Source: Arabidopsis thaliana (taxonomy: Eukaryota > Streptophyta > Magnoliopsida > Brassicales > Brassicaceae). From it: DNA of 64,000 nt. The stretch spans positions 7,247,151-7,311,150 of the forward strand of contig NC_003071.7 in NCBI RefSeq assembly GCF_000001735.4, read 5' to 3'. Below the pieces are notes generated by a model that searched no databases, was not told the DNA's origin, and was given only the letters and a program-made list of their open reading frames with translations. Shown here one piece after another: positions 48,950 through 60,926 of the stretch; the stretch's first letter is position 1, and the number at the start of each line of letters is the position of its first letter. The translations under genes and the position numbers were made by a program.

Positions 48950-49370
48950 AAGAGAGATACAATCTGGTGAAGTTTCCTCGTTTGGCATGGGACCCTCGAC
49001 TGGCGAACCCTCCCCCGGTGTAGATTGTGGTGGTTCCACGGTTTCTTTCAATTCAGCTGGACTGTCAATCTGTCATTAATCTCTGGTGGTTGCTGAGACG
49101 ACTCGTCTCGAGCTTCTGCCGTCGTCTCCTGCGCCTTTTCCGCCAACACCGTCTCAAGAGTAGCTAACGCCGGTTTCAAAGGAGGAAGCTTTTCATCGGC
49201 GTAGTAAACCCTAAGCCCAATCTCACTTGCACAAGATTAAACAAACTCTTCTTCTCCTAAGGATAATATATCAAAGCCTCTTCTCCTTTACCAACAAACT
49301 GATCGGACACAAGTCGGATCCTACGGAGAAAATTGTTCTTCCGCGTGTGACCAAAGTTCTTGTCATGGTA
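48950..49370 (-). pseudogene. antisense fragment of an unrecognised gene
   Basis: GC content is clearly higher than in the flanks and the minus strand reads like decayed protein: LRRIRLVSDQFVGKGEEAL near 49300, then in another frame YADEKLPPLKPALATLETV near 49200 and PPEINDRLTVQLN near 49070. Frames change between pieces and no start or stop context fits an intact gene. I do not recognise the family. It lies exactly between the aquaporin pseudogene and the copia fossil, so it may be a gene fragment moved with the rearrangement. Confidence 0.45.
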
Positions 49371-49371
49371 T

Positions 49372-50480
49372 ATTGAATTAAGCTTGAAGTTAACTTAAGC
49401 CTCAAGTCTTTAAAGAGATTAGGACTAGTAACTTTAGCAGTTATCTAAAGTTATATTTAGGAGTTATCTAAATAAGCGTTCTAGTAGGATTAGGATTTCT
49501 TTATGAGAGACTCTTATATAAGGAGATGCTAAGTTGTAGCATAACTTATGAGGTTAAGAGTTTGAGAGATTAAGAGAGTTTAGGTTTTGAGAGGTTTTTC
49601 TAAGCTAATAAAAGAGAGGTTTTATTTGATCTTTGAGTTCTTAATCTTCTTTTAACTATATTTGGTTTCAGAGTCTTGTAGTGTGTTTGTGAGATCATAA
49701 GAAGGAACGTGAACAAAGAAGATGTCCGAACTTACCGTCACAACGGGAAGACCGAAAGAAGGAGGAGGATCCTCATCAATCCAGTGCTCATGCTTACCTC
49801 GATAAACTACACATGTTGGGCTATAAAGATGAAGATTGCACTCAAGGTACACAAGGCATGGGAGATCATTGAGACAGTTGAAACTGATAGCGAGAAGAAT
49901 GAAATAGCTATGCACTTGCTTTTCCAATCAATACCCGAGGCGCTGGTCGTAAAAATTGGAGAGCTATATATGAGTTATGACAAAGAAGGTTTGGGAAGCA
50001 ATAAAAGCAAAGCATGTAGGAGCAAACAAAGTAAAAGAAGCGAGACTACAAAGCTTAATCATTAAGAATTCGATCGCCTCAAGATGAAAAACTCCGAGAC
50101 TATTGATGCCTTCTCAGAAAAACTCTCTGAGATAACGTCGAAGTCAGCTGCATTGGGGGGAAATATCAAAACTTATCAAGACGTTTCTGAAAAGCCTCCC
50201 GCGTAAAAGATATATCCACATCGTGGCATCTCTCGAGCAAATTTTAGATCTTAAAACCACAAGTTTTGAAGACATCGTCGGACGTCTTAAAGTTTATGAA
50301 GAACGTGTATGCGATAAAGAAGAAACTCAAGACAACCAAAAACAAACTAAGGTACACTAATACGAAAACAAATTATGGAAACCGGGACTACCATGGAGAT
50401 TTTTAAAACAGAGGACGCGGTGATGGGAAACGTTGCTATATTATTTGCAAACGATGTGAGATGGAAGATGAAACAATTAA
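49372..50480 (+). mobile_element. fossil Ty1/copia LTR-retrotransposon, 5' part only
   Basis: A probable 5' LTR (about 49372-49660) is followed by a primer-binding-site-like motif resembling tggtatcagagc (near 49662) and a copia-type gag region from about 49720. The element is broken, with several disruptions. No pol region or 3' LTR is seen in the window. It is an old copy. Confidence 0.6.
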
Positions 50481-50539
50481 ACGATTAATGTGGGAAGAAC
50501 CTCAATTGGAACCGATTGAACTTAGCACTACTACGGAAG

Positions 50540-50850
50540 TTTTGGACAGCCGAATTCAATCTATAAGATGCGGGATTCAATCTATCATATCCAACTATTC
50601 GGAGTGGAAGCGTTTATTTGGGAAATGAATAATATCCTTTCAAGAAGGATTGATTGTCACGTGTTTGAAACAGAATGTTCAGAGTTAGTCTCGATGGTTC
50701 GATCTGTCACATGAAGAATGGCCTGATTTTTCGAATCTGCTAGATGATTTTGGATTGCTACGACCCGTCTCTCTTTATCCTTCTTCTCGCACTCTTTTAT
50801 TTCTCGTTTATGTAATGTTCATGTGGACTATTTAGACGGTTATTCTAGAG
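50540..50850 (+). pseudogene. RNase H-like remnant (LINE-type)
   Basis: One frame reads GVEAFIWEMNNILSRRIDCH followed by VFETECSELVSMV, and a shifted frame continues EEWPDFSNLLDDF. This is the pattern of the C-terminal RNase H domain of plant LINE-related proteins (LEALxWAMxxx...FETDCxELVxM...EWPxF). The start, catalytic first motif and C-terminus are missing or out of frame. Confidence 0.5.
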
Positions 50851-52929
50851 TGTTATTTTTAAAAATTATTTTGGTAAACTCTATTCTTCCTAATTTGGCA
50901 ACCAATCATGAAATTATTTTTTAATTAACATGTGGTTGACAAATAAAAAACATAAAAGTGTTTAGATACTTAGAATTTATAATAAAATAAATTAGTTATC
51001 ACCAAATTTAGATATTTAGATATTTAGAATTTATAATAAAATAAATTATTTTATAGAAACTGAAAAACTAAACTAAAATAGAAATCATTTATTAAACAAT
51101 ATGACCAAAACAATTTCCATCTCTTTACTTGACATTTACACGTAAATTAATAGAAAAGTAAATATAAAAATGATAAGGATTTATAATTAATTATAAAACA
51201 GAATATAATTAATTATAAAATAGAAAAATATTCTATTTTATGTAATTAGATGATTACTTTAAAAAACTAAATCATGTTAGAAAAACAAAATTATGTTACC
51301 TTATATGATTTAATACATTGTAAAAAAAAAGTAATAATATGTGTTTGATTTAAATTTGAATATCAAGAGTTAGCAAGTTGTCAAAATATAGACAAACTCA
51401 ACAAATTTATACTGCTTCACTGATTCTCTATTTATATTACATACATACATCAAACATATTAGTGTTAACGAAATGAAAAATGAATTTCAAGTATACAATT
51501 TAATCCGTCCGGATCCTACCTAATTTTTGTTAAAAGGAAAGGGGAGATTGGAGAACAAAAGGCTTGAGAATAAATTGCAAACCATATATGATTCGGTTTA
51601 GACTCCATGCCTAGTAGGATTATGAGATTGTAATAAGATAATAACGTTGTAGAATTCATATTGGGAAGCCCTATATGATTCGGTTCACTGGTTGCGTTGC
51701 AAATATTCTACGAGGTGATTTGGTTTGAGACTTGAGAGAGTTATAGGCAATGAGGAATGAAGCCCAGGCCCTGTGATCTTTTTACTATCTTACTAAGCAA
51801 ATCTAAGCTAATTGTAAAACAAGAAAACATTTTAGAGAGAGAAATTCATAGATTTGAGATCCCATAAATAGAGATAATTGATGTTCATTTTGGTAATAAA
51901 CCCCAAAAAGAAAAGTCATAACGTTCCGTCAAAGAAACAAAAGTAAAGGCCTAGTAGTACGGCCCAAATACTTTTGGCGGGAGTTAGAAGAAAAATAAAA
52001 AGTCAAGCACGAAATGTGTTTGATGGAATGCCAAAGCGAGAGAGAGACAACAATGGTTCAAGAAGAACCTATGAAACTGAGAATCACCGAAGTTGTTGAC
52101 ATTGAAAGAAGGTGGTGAGCTGTCATTCTTTTTTTCCTTCTTCTTCTTCTCTTTCTCCTATTGACATTGTTGGAGGTCTCATTCTTCTTCATATTCTTCT
52201 TTGGCCTTCGATTCTTCTTCTTAGGCTTTGGTGGTTTTTCTTCTACTACATTAGCTTTGGAGTCTAAACACATAGGCATAATAATTTTTGAGTATATAAT
52301 TTGTTGATATGAATAGTTAAATTTTTGAATTTAAATAATATTTGTATTAACTAATTAATAAAATTATTTTATTATCGTTTTCTGAATTTTTAATTACAAT
52401 TTTCTTAAGATTTTGGGCATATAATCCAATTATTCCTTCGAACTCACAATTATGATTCATAACACATGTATAAGAGTTAATCAAAATTGTGATGTACAAC
52501 ACATGCACAATTCGAGTCATTAACTTTTGGCGTCAACTTGCTGCTTCTGTAAGTACAAAGCTTAATTGCTATACAAAAATAAATTGAGGAGAACAGATAA
52601 ATATCAAAGACATCTCGACCGAACCTAATCAATCCAACAAAATTCTACATACTCGATATCCAAATTTAGCAAGATCTATGCGATTCAAGTGTCTTGAGGC
52701 ATAAAAGCAATCACAGTGAATAATCGAATTTGAAGTCAGGATCAACAAACAAATACTAACAAACTAGATCTAGGCATACCTATATAGAGGCTGGGATCTT
52801 CGTTCTTCAATTCATGTTAAAGAATTTAATAGCCATCATCTTCCAAAAAAAGAGTAACTAGGGTAGAAAAAATAATCGAAAACATAATTCAAAATAAAAT
52901 ATAATTATGAATCTAGAATTTCAAGTCTA
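50851..52929. other. AT-rich spacer
   Basis: A direct repeat of atttagaatttataataaaataaatta lies at about 50972 and 51026. The minus frame 52058-52279 is a Lys/Arg-rich stretch (KPKKKNRRPKK, RRKRRRRRKKR) on a pyrimidine-rich tract. It could be a small basic protein but has no recognisable domain, so it is not called. Nothing else is seen. Confidence 0.4.
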
Positions 52930-53435
52930 TTTTAAAACCTCTATAAATTAATATTCGATAAATTAATAACCTCTATAAATTAATAAATTCTTCCTGTCCC
53001 GAGTTGGGACCAGTGTATAAATGTATACAAATCGATAAATTAATAAGATAATAATTTTTTTGAAAATCCTATGTAAATATATGGTCTCATCAATATTATG
53101 TAAAACTTAGTAAAATATGACTTTAGTATTATTTTTCTTCAATTTATATAATTTATATTAATTCTGTGTAAAATTTAATTCTAATTATTTTACTACGTAT
53201 AAAAAAGTTTTTTTTTTGTTTTAAACATAATAAAGGTTTTCTACTTGTAATTGATTTTTAGAAAAATTATTGAGTGTATAGAGAAACTACCTTTTAGATC
53301 AAATTTTTGTAAAAAATTACAAATTTGTAAAATATCTCCATAAATTAATAATTATTAATTTATCGATAAATTAATATCTCTCTAAATTAAAAAAAATTTT
53401 GGTCCTGACATTATTAATTTATAGAGGTTTTACTG
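52930..53435. mobile_element. Emigrant-type MITE (pogo-like, Tc1/mariner)
   Basis: The right end, in reverse complement, is cagtaaaacctctataaatt, the terminal repeat I know from the Arabidopsis Emigrant family. The left end has ttttaaaacctctataaatt, with the first bases altered. A TA dinucleotide flanks both ends (52928-52929 and 53436-53437), the expected target duplication. Length (506 bp) suits the family. The ctctataaattaat motif recurs inside near the left end. No transposase. Confidence 0.8.
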
Positions 53436-53437
53436 TA

Positions 53438-54400
53438 GTTACAAACTGCGCATGGTTTGTCAAATTCTAAAACATGCTTTGTTTATTTTGAAAATAAAAT
53501 AAAATGATACTAGATGAAACAAATATAATGAAAAGGATATTTACCAATTGATTATTCTTATATTTCCATATTTTTTTATTTTAGCTACTATTTTTGAAAA
53601 CTTCCATTAACTCTTTCACTAAGAGCTGTGATAGTACACAAAAAAAAAAGCTGTGATTCAAGTTTTTCTACTCATAAAATATGTCTTTGATTTTTTGTAG
53701 TAATTATAGGCCGTAGGCCAATCTTTCAATATCATACACGTAGGCACGGGCTAGTGCTGGCCCAAATTGGAGATGGTCTTAGTGGTTAGAAACGAATGTT
53801 TAAATTCTTAATTAACTTTTGTAAAACACCAGATAGTTTGTAATATACGACGAGATAGTTGAAACTTATGTCCAAAAAAGAAACAAAAGAAAGAGAGTAT
53901 GTTCATATAGTAATAGGGAAAAGAAAGAAATATAACCGTTGGTGATTAGTCATTTAGTTGGATGACAAATCTCTCTCACCTTCACATGGACCAACGGCTT
54001 CTATGTCCCACCAATTTGTACTCTCAATCTCCTTTACCTTATTTATTCATTACACCAAAGCTACGACACGACATGGCTTTTGTTTTATTTTCATTATATT
54101 TATGTTATTTAATGTTACAGTACATACAATATTTAGCTTTTATGTCATGCATTGGTTATTAGTATTTTGTATTACTAGTAAGATTGAAAACGGTTTTAAG
54201 AATGTAGGAGTGTGTTTCACAAAATTGAGAGTATTGCAATTACATGAGAGTGTTCAGACTTCAGAGTATTACAAACCTAACAAACCTGGATATTGTGATA
54301 TGACTGGCTTTTAGGTTTTGTAGGTCTCCCATTTGATTATAAACAAAATGTATTTATTACCTATATTCCAAAAGTACCCTTATGTTCCATGTTCTCTTCT
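53438..54400. other. PIP2;8 upstream region
   Basis: AT-rich. A short poly-A insertion between 8-bp repeats is at 53624-53656. The plus frame at 53958-54314 has no known domain and lies in the promoter side of PIP2;8, so it is not called. Confidence 0.4.
53624..53656 (+). repeat. 8-bp direct repeats flanking a short poly-A insertion
   Basis: agctgtga at 53624-53631 and 53649-53656, with tagtacac plus an A-run between. Confidence 0.45.
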
Positions 54401-54407
54401 TATAAAG
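54401..54407 (+). promoter_or_regulatory. TATA box of PIP2;8
   Basis: tataaag lies 90 bases before the ATG and is followed by a purine-rich leader (agagagagaaact...). Position suits a plant TATA box with a leader of about 60 bases. Confidence 0.6.
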
Positions 54408-54496
54408 CAACACACAAGATGCAAGAAATCTCCATAACTAGAGAGAGAAACTAATCTTTTTAGTGAGAGAGAAATCTTAGAGCTGAGCTAAGAAAA

Positions 54497-56030
54497 ATGT
54501 CAAAAGAAGTGAGTGAAGAAGGAAGACATGGCAAAGACTACGTGGATCCACCTCCAGCTCCACTTCTAGACATGGCTGAGCTTAAGCTCTGGTCTTTTTA
54601 CAGAGCTATCATCGCAGAGTTCATCGCCACTCTCCTCTTCCTCTATGTAACCGTAGCTACAGTCATTGGCCACAAGAACCAAACCGGTCCTTGTGGCGGT
54701 GTTGGTTTACTCGGCATTGCGTGGGCCTTTGGTGGCATGATCTTTGTCCTCGTCTATTGCACCGCCGGTATCTCCGGTAAATATTTCCACAAAAACCACA
54801 AAAATTTCCATAAACTTCAGTTTCAAGATCTTAATATGAAGTTGTTTAGCAATGATACATTTATAATTCAAAGATACATTTTTAGCAAGTTTTTGTTTGG
54901 TAAAATACCTTTTTAGCAAGTTGGTAAAATATTTCAACAAAACTTTATCCTAAAATTACTAAACCTTAATCTTCAACAACTTAATATGGAGTTGTTAACT
55001 TGCAGGAGGTCACATTAACCCAGCTGTGACATTTGGTCTGTTCTTGGCTCGTAAAGTGTCGCTCCCTAGAGCAGTTGCTTACATGGTGGCTCAGTGTCTT
55101 GGAGCCATTTGTGGAGTTGGACTCGTTAAGGCCTTTATGATGACTCCATATAAACGTCTCGGAGGCGGAGCTAACACCGTAGCTGATGGTTATAGCACCG
55201 GAACTGCTCTTGGTGCTGAGATTATTGGCACATTTGTCTTGGTTTACACTGTCTTCTCCGCCACTGACCCCAAAAGAAGTGCCCGTGACTCTCACGTCCC
55301 GGTTAGTAAAACTTTGCAAACCAGTTTTGTATAATTTATAATTATTCTAAAGCTGAATTTTTTACTGTTCTTTCATGGTTTCAAAATGTGATTGTGTAAT
55401 TTCTAAAAATAGTTATTCTTTTCTAAATTTTTCATAGATTTCATGATGGGTTTTTCTTTACTGTTTTTTCATGATTGAAATTTTTGAACATATTTCTAGG
55501 TATTTAGGTTTGTGTAGTTAATAAACTTGAATTTTTCTGAATATTTATCGTAGGGTTTGACATGGATTTTTGTAATTTTTAACAAGTTGAATTCTTTTGA
55601 ATTTTTTTTCTTATGATTTCACATGGGTTTGTTTAATTTCTGAAAAAGTCTTTTGAATATTTTTATTTTTATAGGTTTTGGCTCCGTTACCTATAGGGTT
55701 TGCTGTGTTCATGGTGCATTTGGCTACTATCCCCATAACTGGAACTGGGATTAATCCAGCCAGAAGCTTTGGTGCTGCTGTTATCTACAACAATGAGAAA
55801 GCTTGGGACGACCATGTAAATATAGTTCTCTCTCATTAACAATCAATTTACTTATTTTTTTGTTGAATAATTACTAATTAAGTTTTGGGTTAATGGATTT
55901 GAATTTTTAGTGGATCTTTTGGGTTGGACCATTCGTGGGAGCATTAGCAGCAGCAGCATACCATCAATATATCTTGAGAGCTGCAGCAATCAAAGCTTTG
56001 GCTTCATTCCGCAGCAACCCAACCAATTGA
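54497..56030 (+). CDS. PIP2;8: plasma-membrane aquaporin PIP2;8
   Basis: Four exons, 54497-54776, 55006-55301, 55675-55815 and 55911-56030, give 278 residues. The six-helix MIP fold is complete with both NPA loops ([11 protein letters not shown] and [13 protein letters not shown]). The short N-terminus begins [20 protein letters not shown], typical of PIP2 proteins; the DYVDPPP region marks the PIP trafficking end, and the C-terminus ends [11 protein letters not shown] with a phosphorylatable Ser (FRS). It conducts water across the plasma membrane. The exon layout is the PIP norm. Intron 2 is made of degenerate tandem repeats also found in the pseudogene copy at 45.4-48.8 kb. From memory At2g16850. 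Confidence 0.97.
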
Positions 56031-56988
56031 TGATTCATGAGACTTCTTAGAACAATTTGAGATCTTTTTTTTTGTGTGCTTAATGAGAGATATTTGTGTG
56101 TTTTAATTTGATGTAATCGGATTTATTCATTTTCATAGTTTAATTTGGTTTAATTCATCTTTGTCCGTTGCTTTCTTTCATGTAGGGCATCTTATGATTC
56201 ACTTTTATACTTTAGTACGAATTAAAACATTTGTTACAAGTTTATATGAACCCACATGCATGTTCGTATAAAACATTCCTTGGTGTTTTTGTCTTATGTT
56301 ACTTGATTCTTCTTATCCGGTGGTCGGATCATAAACCACTCACATATGACATATTGACACATGTTCCTTAGTTAGAATAATAATAGACTATAATAGCTAA
56401 AGCCTTGGGGCATGCAATAAGGATTGGAGTTTAGCAATAAGCATTATCACGTCTCGTCTTTTCAGAATTGTAGAGACAGAGAAGTGTGTGTGGTCCTTCT
56501 GATAAAGAGGTCAAAAATTTCGAAAAGGGCTCGAAAGCAGACGGAGATGAAGAGAAAAAGATAAAGGACCACCACACTAAAGGGTCCACACTCTTCACCA
56601 TAGACCACTTTACACATTAGTCTATCCATCTCGATAATAACCGGAATTCGTACCCAAACCTTAAATTTAAGCAGATTTCTTCAAAACATTTTCTTTTACC
56701 AAAGTTGTGTGTCCTCGAGTTTGGCTACATCAGCTGATTCTATTTTTGACAAAGAAACAAAGAGAAAAAGTAAAAAGCTAAAACTTTTTTCTTGTTACCG
56801 TTTGTTCTCTCTAGCGAGAGCTGGTACAGAAATTTTGTTTGAATTTCAAAGTGGGCTAAAGAAACGTTCATTCTACAATTTAGTTCTCTCAAGAAGGATA
56901 ATTTAAGGACAATTAATCAGACAACAGCATAGTTTACTTTCGAACCAGAAATCCATTCCCTTGTTTCCAACATGTGAGCTCAAGTAGC
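56031..56988. other. convergent 3' region of PIP2;8 and SYF2
   Basis: PIP2;8 3' UTR to about 56200, then spacer. No gene is supported; the plus frame at 56709 has no domain. Confidence 0.4.
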
Positions 56989-58809
56989 TTAGTCGGGTAA
57001 TGCAGTTCCTCGTTCCAAGTTGTTTTTGATCTCCAGCGTGTATTTCCCAAACGCACGCTCGATTTTCTTGTTGAAATGCTCGTTTCTGTCGTTGATGGAA
57101 TCGATATCCTTCTCTTCCCGGAACTTCCTCCTCCTGCTAAACTCTTGTCGCTTTTGCTCTCTGTCTAAGAGCTCTTTTGCCATCTTATCTATCTTATCTT
57201 GCGAAGTTTTTGGAGCCTGCAAAAGTTTAACAAAGGATTGAGCTTTTCTATGACTCTTTACTTTAGATTTGAGTCTCTCATTGACCAAAAACGACAAATC
57301 ACAAACCTTTCCATATTGCAAGCTTGAGGCCTCACGGTAAAACTCTGGATCAGCTGCTCTCATTCTGTTATACTCCTCCAGATCAACCTGAATGTTCTTT
57401 GTCCGTTTCTTGTATGCGTTGTATAACGTCTTCTGGTTAAAGACTGAAGATAAATACAACATTTCACACATTAGCCTCTCAATAATTGTGTAATCATCGA
57501 AGTGAAACATAACAAATGAGAAGAGACAAGAGTTTCAATTCAGTACGAATTTCACGTACCATCCCAACCCGCAGGCGTAGGTTCCTTTTCCCATTTTTTG
57601 TATTTTGATTCAGCTGCTTCTTGAGTATCGAGCATATAAGCCTGTGTCATATCTAAACCATTAGCATCAAGAAGTTTCCCAATCTTTTTCTTCCTCCCCT
57701 CCAACCATTTCTGTTTTGAGATTCCTTTTGTCTCTGTTGGTGCTTCCATTTTCTTCTTTTCACTCCCGACATCCGTCTGATTGGATTTTCTTGCTTCATT
57801 CTGAAACAAAAGCGTTATGGAAGAGTTACATATATAAAACGATCTTTGGATTCTTTAAAAGAATTACTAATGACTGTACAAAAAGACTTACCATCTTAAG
57901 TCTCAACTCAAACAACTTCTTTTGTCTCCCTGTAAGTTGAGTTACATCTACTTGAGGTTCTTGGTTATCCTCTTCCTCCTCTTCTTCTTCTGAACTATCT
58001 TCCTCTATTCTTTTATCATCGAGCGGCTCCCTCGTCTGCTCGTGAACTTTAGCTAATCCTTTTGGTACATGAAAAAGAAAAACAAGTCTCAGAATGGTAA
58101 TTCACACTCACTTCTTATCAGAACTACATGAACATTTCATAAGACATGATATCACAATGACAAGTAACATGTCTCTATCTGTTTCTGCACATAGTGGGTG
58201 GATCACAAAATTGAAACTAAGTTGCATTGAGACAACACCAGCTTTATGTGAAGATTTACTCATAACTCTAATAATAAACCTCAAACCGCTACGCTTACGC
58301 ATCAAAAATCATAAACCATAATCACGGGAAACAAATTCACACAGATGATACATACACCGCAAACTAGTATTCTACTTCTCTCTACTTCTCTACTGGCCTT
58401 TGCTTCAGCAATTTTCTCAAAGCAATAACTACTCCTTCACTCATTTTTAAATAGTGAGAATCACAGAATAGAAACTCAGTAGCATTGAAGCATCACTAGA
58501 AACTTAATGTGCAAATTCACTAACAGATCTCCTCTAAACGAATAACCTAGCAAGTAGCAAATAATCATTAAACCTCAAAACAGCTACTGCTACACATCAA
58601 AATTATAGACCTCCATGAGAATGGACACAGATGACAGAAACATCAAGAACAGCTAAGCCTCAAAAAATAGAAAAAGAACACAAACCAGTGTTCTGCTTCT
58701 CGAATCTGGCCTTTGCTTCAGCGATTTTCTTAAAGCAATACTCGACACACTCGTGATAAGGATTTGAAGCGTTTATACAATCCGGATGCACTCTTCTCTC
58801 ACTAACCAT
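56989..58809 (-). CDS. SYF2: SYF2-family pre-mRNA splicing factor (GCIP-interacting protein)
   Basis: Five exons, 58809-58686, 58058-57892, 57800-57560, 57443-57307 and 57216-56989, give 298 residues. The N-terminus holds HPDCINASNPYHECVEYCF, with regularly spaced Cys and His as seen in plant SYF2 proteins. A strongly acidic run ([17 protein letters not shown]) follows. The SYF2 domain proper is KKWEKEPTPAGWD, FNQKTLYNAYKKRTKNIQVD, and FSRRRKFREEKDIDSINDRN, to KKIERAFGKYTLEIKNNLER. The family acts in the Prp19/NTC-linked spliceosome. Intron 1 (58059-58685) contains a decayed copy of exon 1. From memory At2g16860; the gene symbol is by family. Confidence 0.92.
58240..58755. repeat. duplication in SYF2 intron 1 including a decayed exon 1 copy
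   Basis: ctggcctttgcttcagc at 58393 (intron) recurs at 58706 (exon 1), with attttct(c/t)aaagcaata following in both; the offset is 313 bp. Upstream parts also correspond (aaacctcaaa(a/c)c(a/c)gct... near 58278 and 58571). Confidence 0.75.
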
Positions 58810-60926
58810 ACTTCCAAGCGTTAAGAAACTGCAAAATAAACCAACAGAAACGCCAATAAAGTTATCCAACAGAAACGCCAATAAACTGCAAAATAAACTC
58901 TTCTCTCATTGAGATTTAAGAATAATAGCAAAAGAGGCACAAGAAGCACCAAATAACAACAAAGCTCACACATTACGATGATGTAAATAAAAATCTTAAC
59001 TGGGTTCAATGAAAAATCCCTAATTTGATGCAAATTTGTAGCTAAACTATATAACACTACAAGTTGATGCAAACAAGAACTTAACTGGATTCAATGAAAA
59101 TTTCCCTAATTTGATGCAAATTCACTTAAATATTAAACCTAATCTGTTCAAAGCCTAAAACAGGAGGTAGGAAATTGTAGATTCATGACCTCATAAATCG
59201 GAATCAATTTCGAGATTCTGTGTATTTGAAACACTATGTTAAATACGTAAGATTTTTCCCAAAACCTAAGAACAATGGAAACAAGTAAAATCATCTTCTC
59301 TTTGGTTTTCTATTCAAAAACCAAACGATTGAAATCGAAGAAACAATCTATAGAATAGAGAGAAGAAACACTCCAAACTGAAATCGAATCAAAAAAACCA
59401 ACCTGTGAAGAAACAATTCGGAGGAATCCGCAAGTACGAGAAGAACACCAGATATCTCGCGGACGATAATGATTTTTTTTTTCTCCGCTCAGTGGAGAAG
59501 AATAGAGGAGAAAAAATATTGGAAAATATTAATTATAGATGGGCCTCTTAAATTTGACTTGGGCCAACAAATTTTTTAAGGAATTTGACATTTGTTTTTG
59601 GTAAGTTTAAGGAATTTGACATTAATTCTAGCCAGAGTATACAATTTGATTTTTTTTTAAGAGAAAACAATTTTAAAAGTTAATTTTGTTTTTGGAAATT
59701 TATCTTCATAAAATTTTTCATATGAAAATATTTATTTGAAAATATATTTCGCTCTTGTTGAATAATTTCAAAATGTTTTTCTTACTAGAGTTACAAAATG
59801 TTATAATTCATAACAGGAAGAAAAAATTCAAAAATTTCATGTTTGCATAAGTAAAGTTATTTATTGTATGTAGTATTGGTATCTCTATATGGAAGGGGAA
59901 AAAATTAGTCTTAATTAATATGAATTCTTGTAGAAAATGCCTTTTTTTAAAAATTGTTACGAAAATGCCATTTTTACTTAAATCAATTAAAAATTTGTCA
60001 TTTTAAAACTTAGAAATTTACGTATTTTATACCAAATACTAAAACCGAATAATAAATAGAACCGACTAAACCCAAACATAACAAATACAACGTATGTTTA
60101 ATCATAATTGTGTTGCTTGAAAAAGGCCAAATCCGCAAACTATTCAAAAAATGCCAAAATCAACAAATACATAAAATGGCAAATTCATAATTGATTCTAA
60201 TTAATATGCTCAATATGTTTTCAATGGTGCTAGAAAAAAAACTAACATTTTTTGTATTTTTTATGATTACTTCATTCAAAATCCATATAATGGCATTCTC
60301 TCTCCTCTATTTTAAAAAAAAAATATATTTTCCAATCATTTTATTTTCAAATGTTAGTTTAATATTAGTTTCTATATAAACACATAAATATATTCACATG
60401 GTAAAATCAACATTGTTTATAAAAAATATAAAATTAGATCTAAAATATAATTTAATTCGAAATATATAAACCAAAATTCAGCTAAAAAGCGTAGATAAAA
60501 TCCTCATAACGGTTTAAGGAAGAAGACTAATAAGGAATATAACAGATTTGATAATCTATTAGCGTGTAAGGCTTACCAAAAAAAGCGGCGTTTAATCACT
60601 TGTTTGATTGCACCTTCTTCTTTAAAACTTAATCACTTTTTGGTTATATGTGTATGTCTAAGAAATAACTATGTAATCTTTGTATCAATTTTAATCAAAT
60701 AAAGCAAGATGTAAGACAATAGATATATATCGGAATCCTCGTTCCATAGAAAAGTGAAAGACATTATTATTTGAATACCATTTAACAAAAAATACGAAAG
60801 AAAAGTGAGATTACAATGTTTACCAAAAAAAAAAAAAAAAAAAAAAGTGAGATTACAAATAGAATGAGTTCGATTATATATAGGAGTTAGTTAGGACCCA
60901 TGCCAGATGGCCCACGCCACACAGGA
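58810..60926. other. SYF2 leader, spacer and NLR 3' end
   Basis: SYF2 leader region has two small direct duplications: ccaacagaaacgccaataaa at about 58840 and 58866, and an 85-bp offset pair with cttaactgg(g/a)ttcaatgaaaa at about 58995 and 59080. About 59930-60190 has repeats of aaaatgccattttt / gccaaa type that look like a decayed transposon end. A poly-A insertion between 16-bp repeats is listed separately. No gene is seen. Confidence 0.45.
60801..60858 (+). repeat. 16-bp direct repeats flanking a short poly-A insertion
   Basis: aaaagtgagattacaa occurs at 60801-60816 and 60843-60858. Between them are tgtttacc and a long A-run. This looks like an almost fully 5'-truncated retroposed copy with its target-site duplication. 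Confidence 0.7.

Noticed and set aside
52058-52279. Lys/Arg-rich 73-codon minus frame
   Set aside because: Arises from a CT-rich tract; such frames are frequent by chance.
53958-54314. 118-codon frame upstream of PIP2;8
   Set aside because: Phe/Thr/His-rich with no domain; sits in promoter sequence.
57020-57241. Ser/Leu-rich plus frame
   Set aside because: Antisense of SYF2 exon 5.
59930-60200. Possible MULE terminal fragment (atgcca / gccaaa repeats)
   Set aside because: Only short AT-rich motifs; no partner end found.
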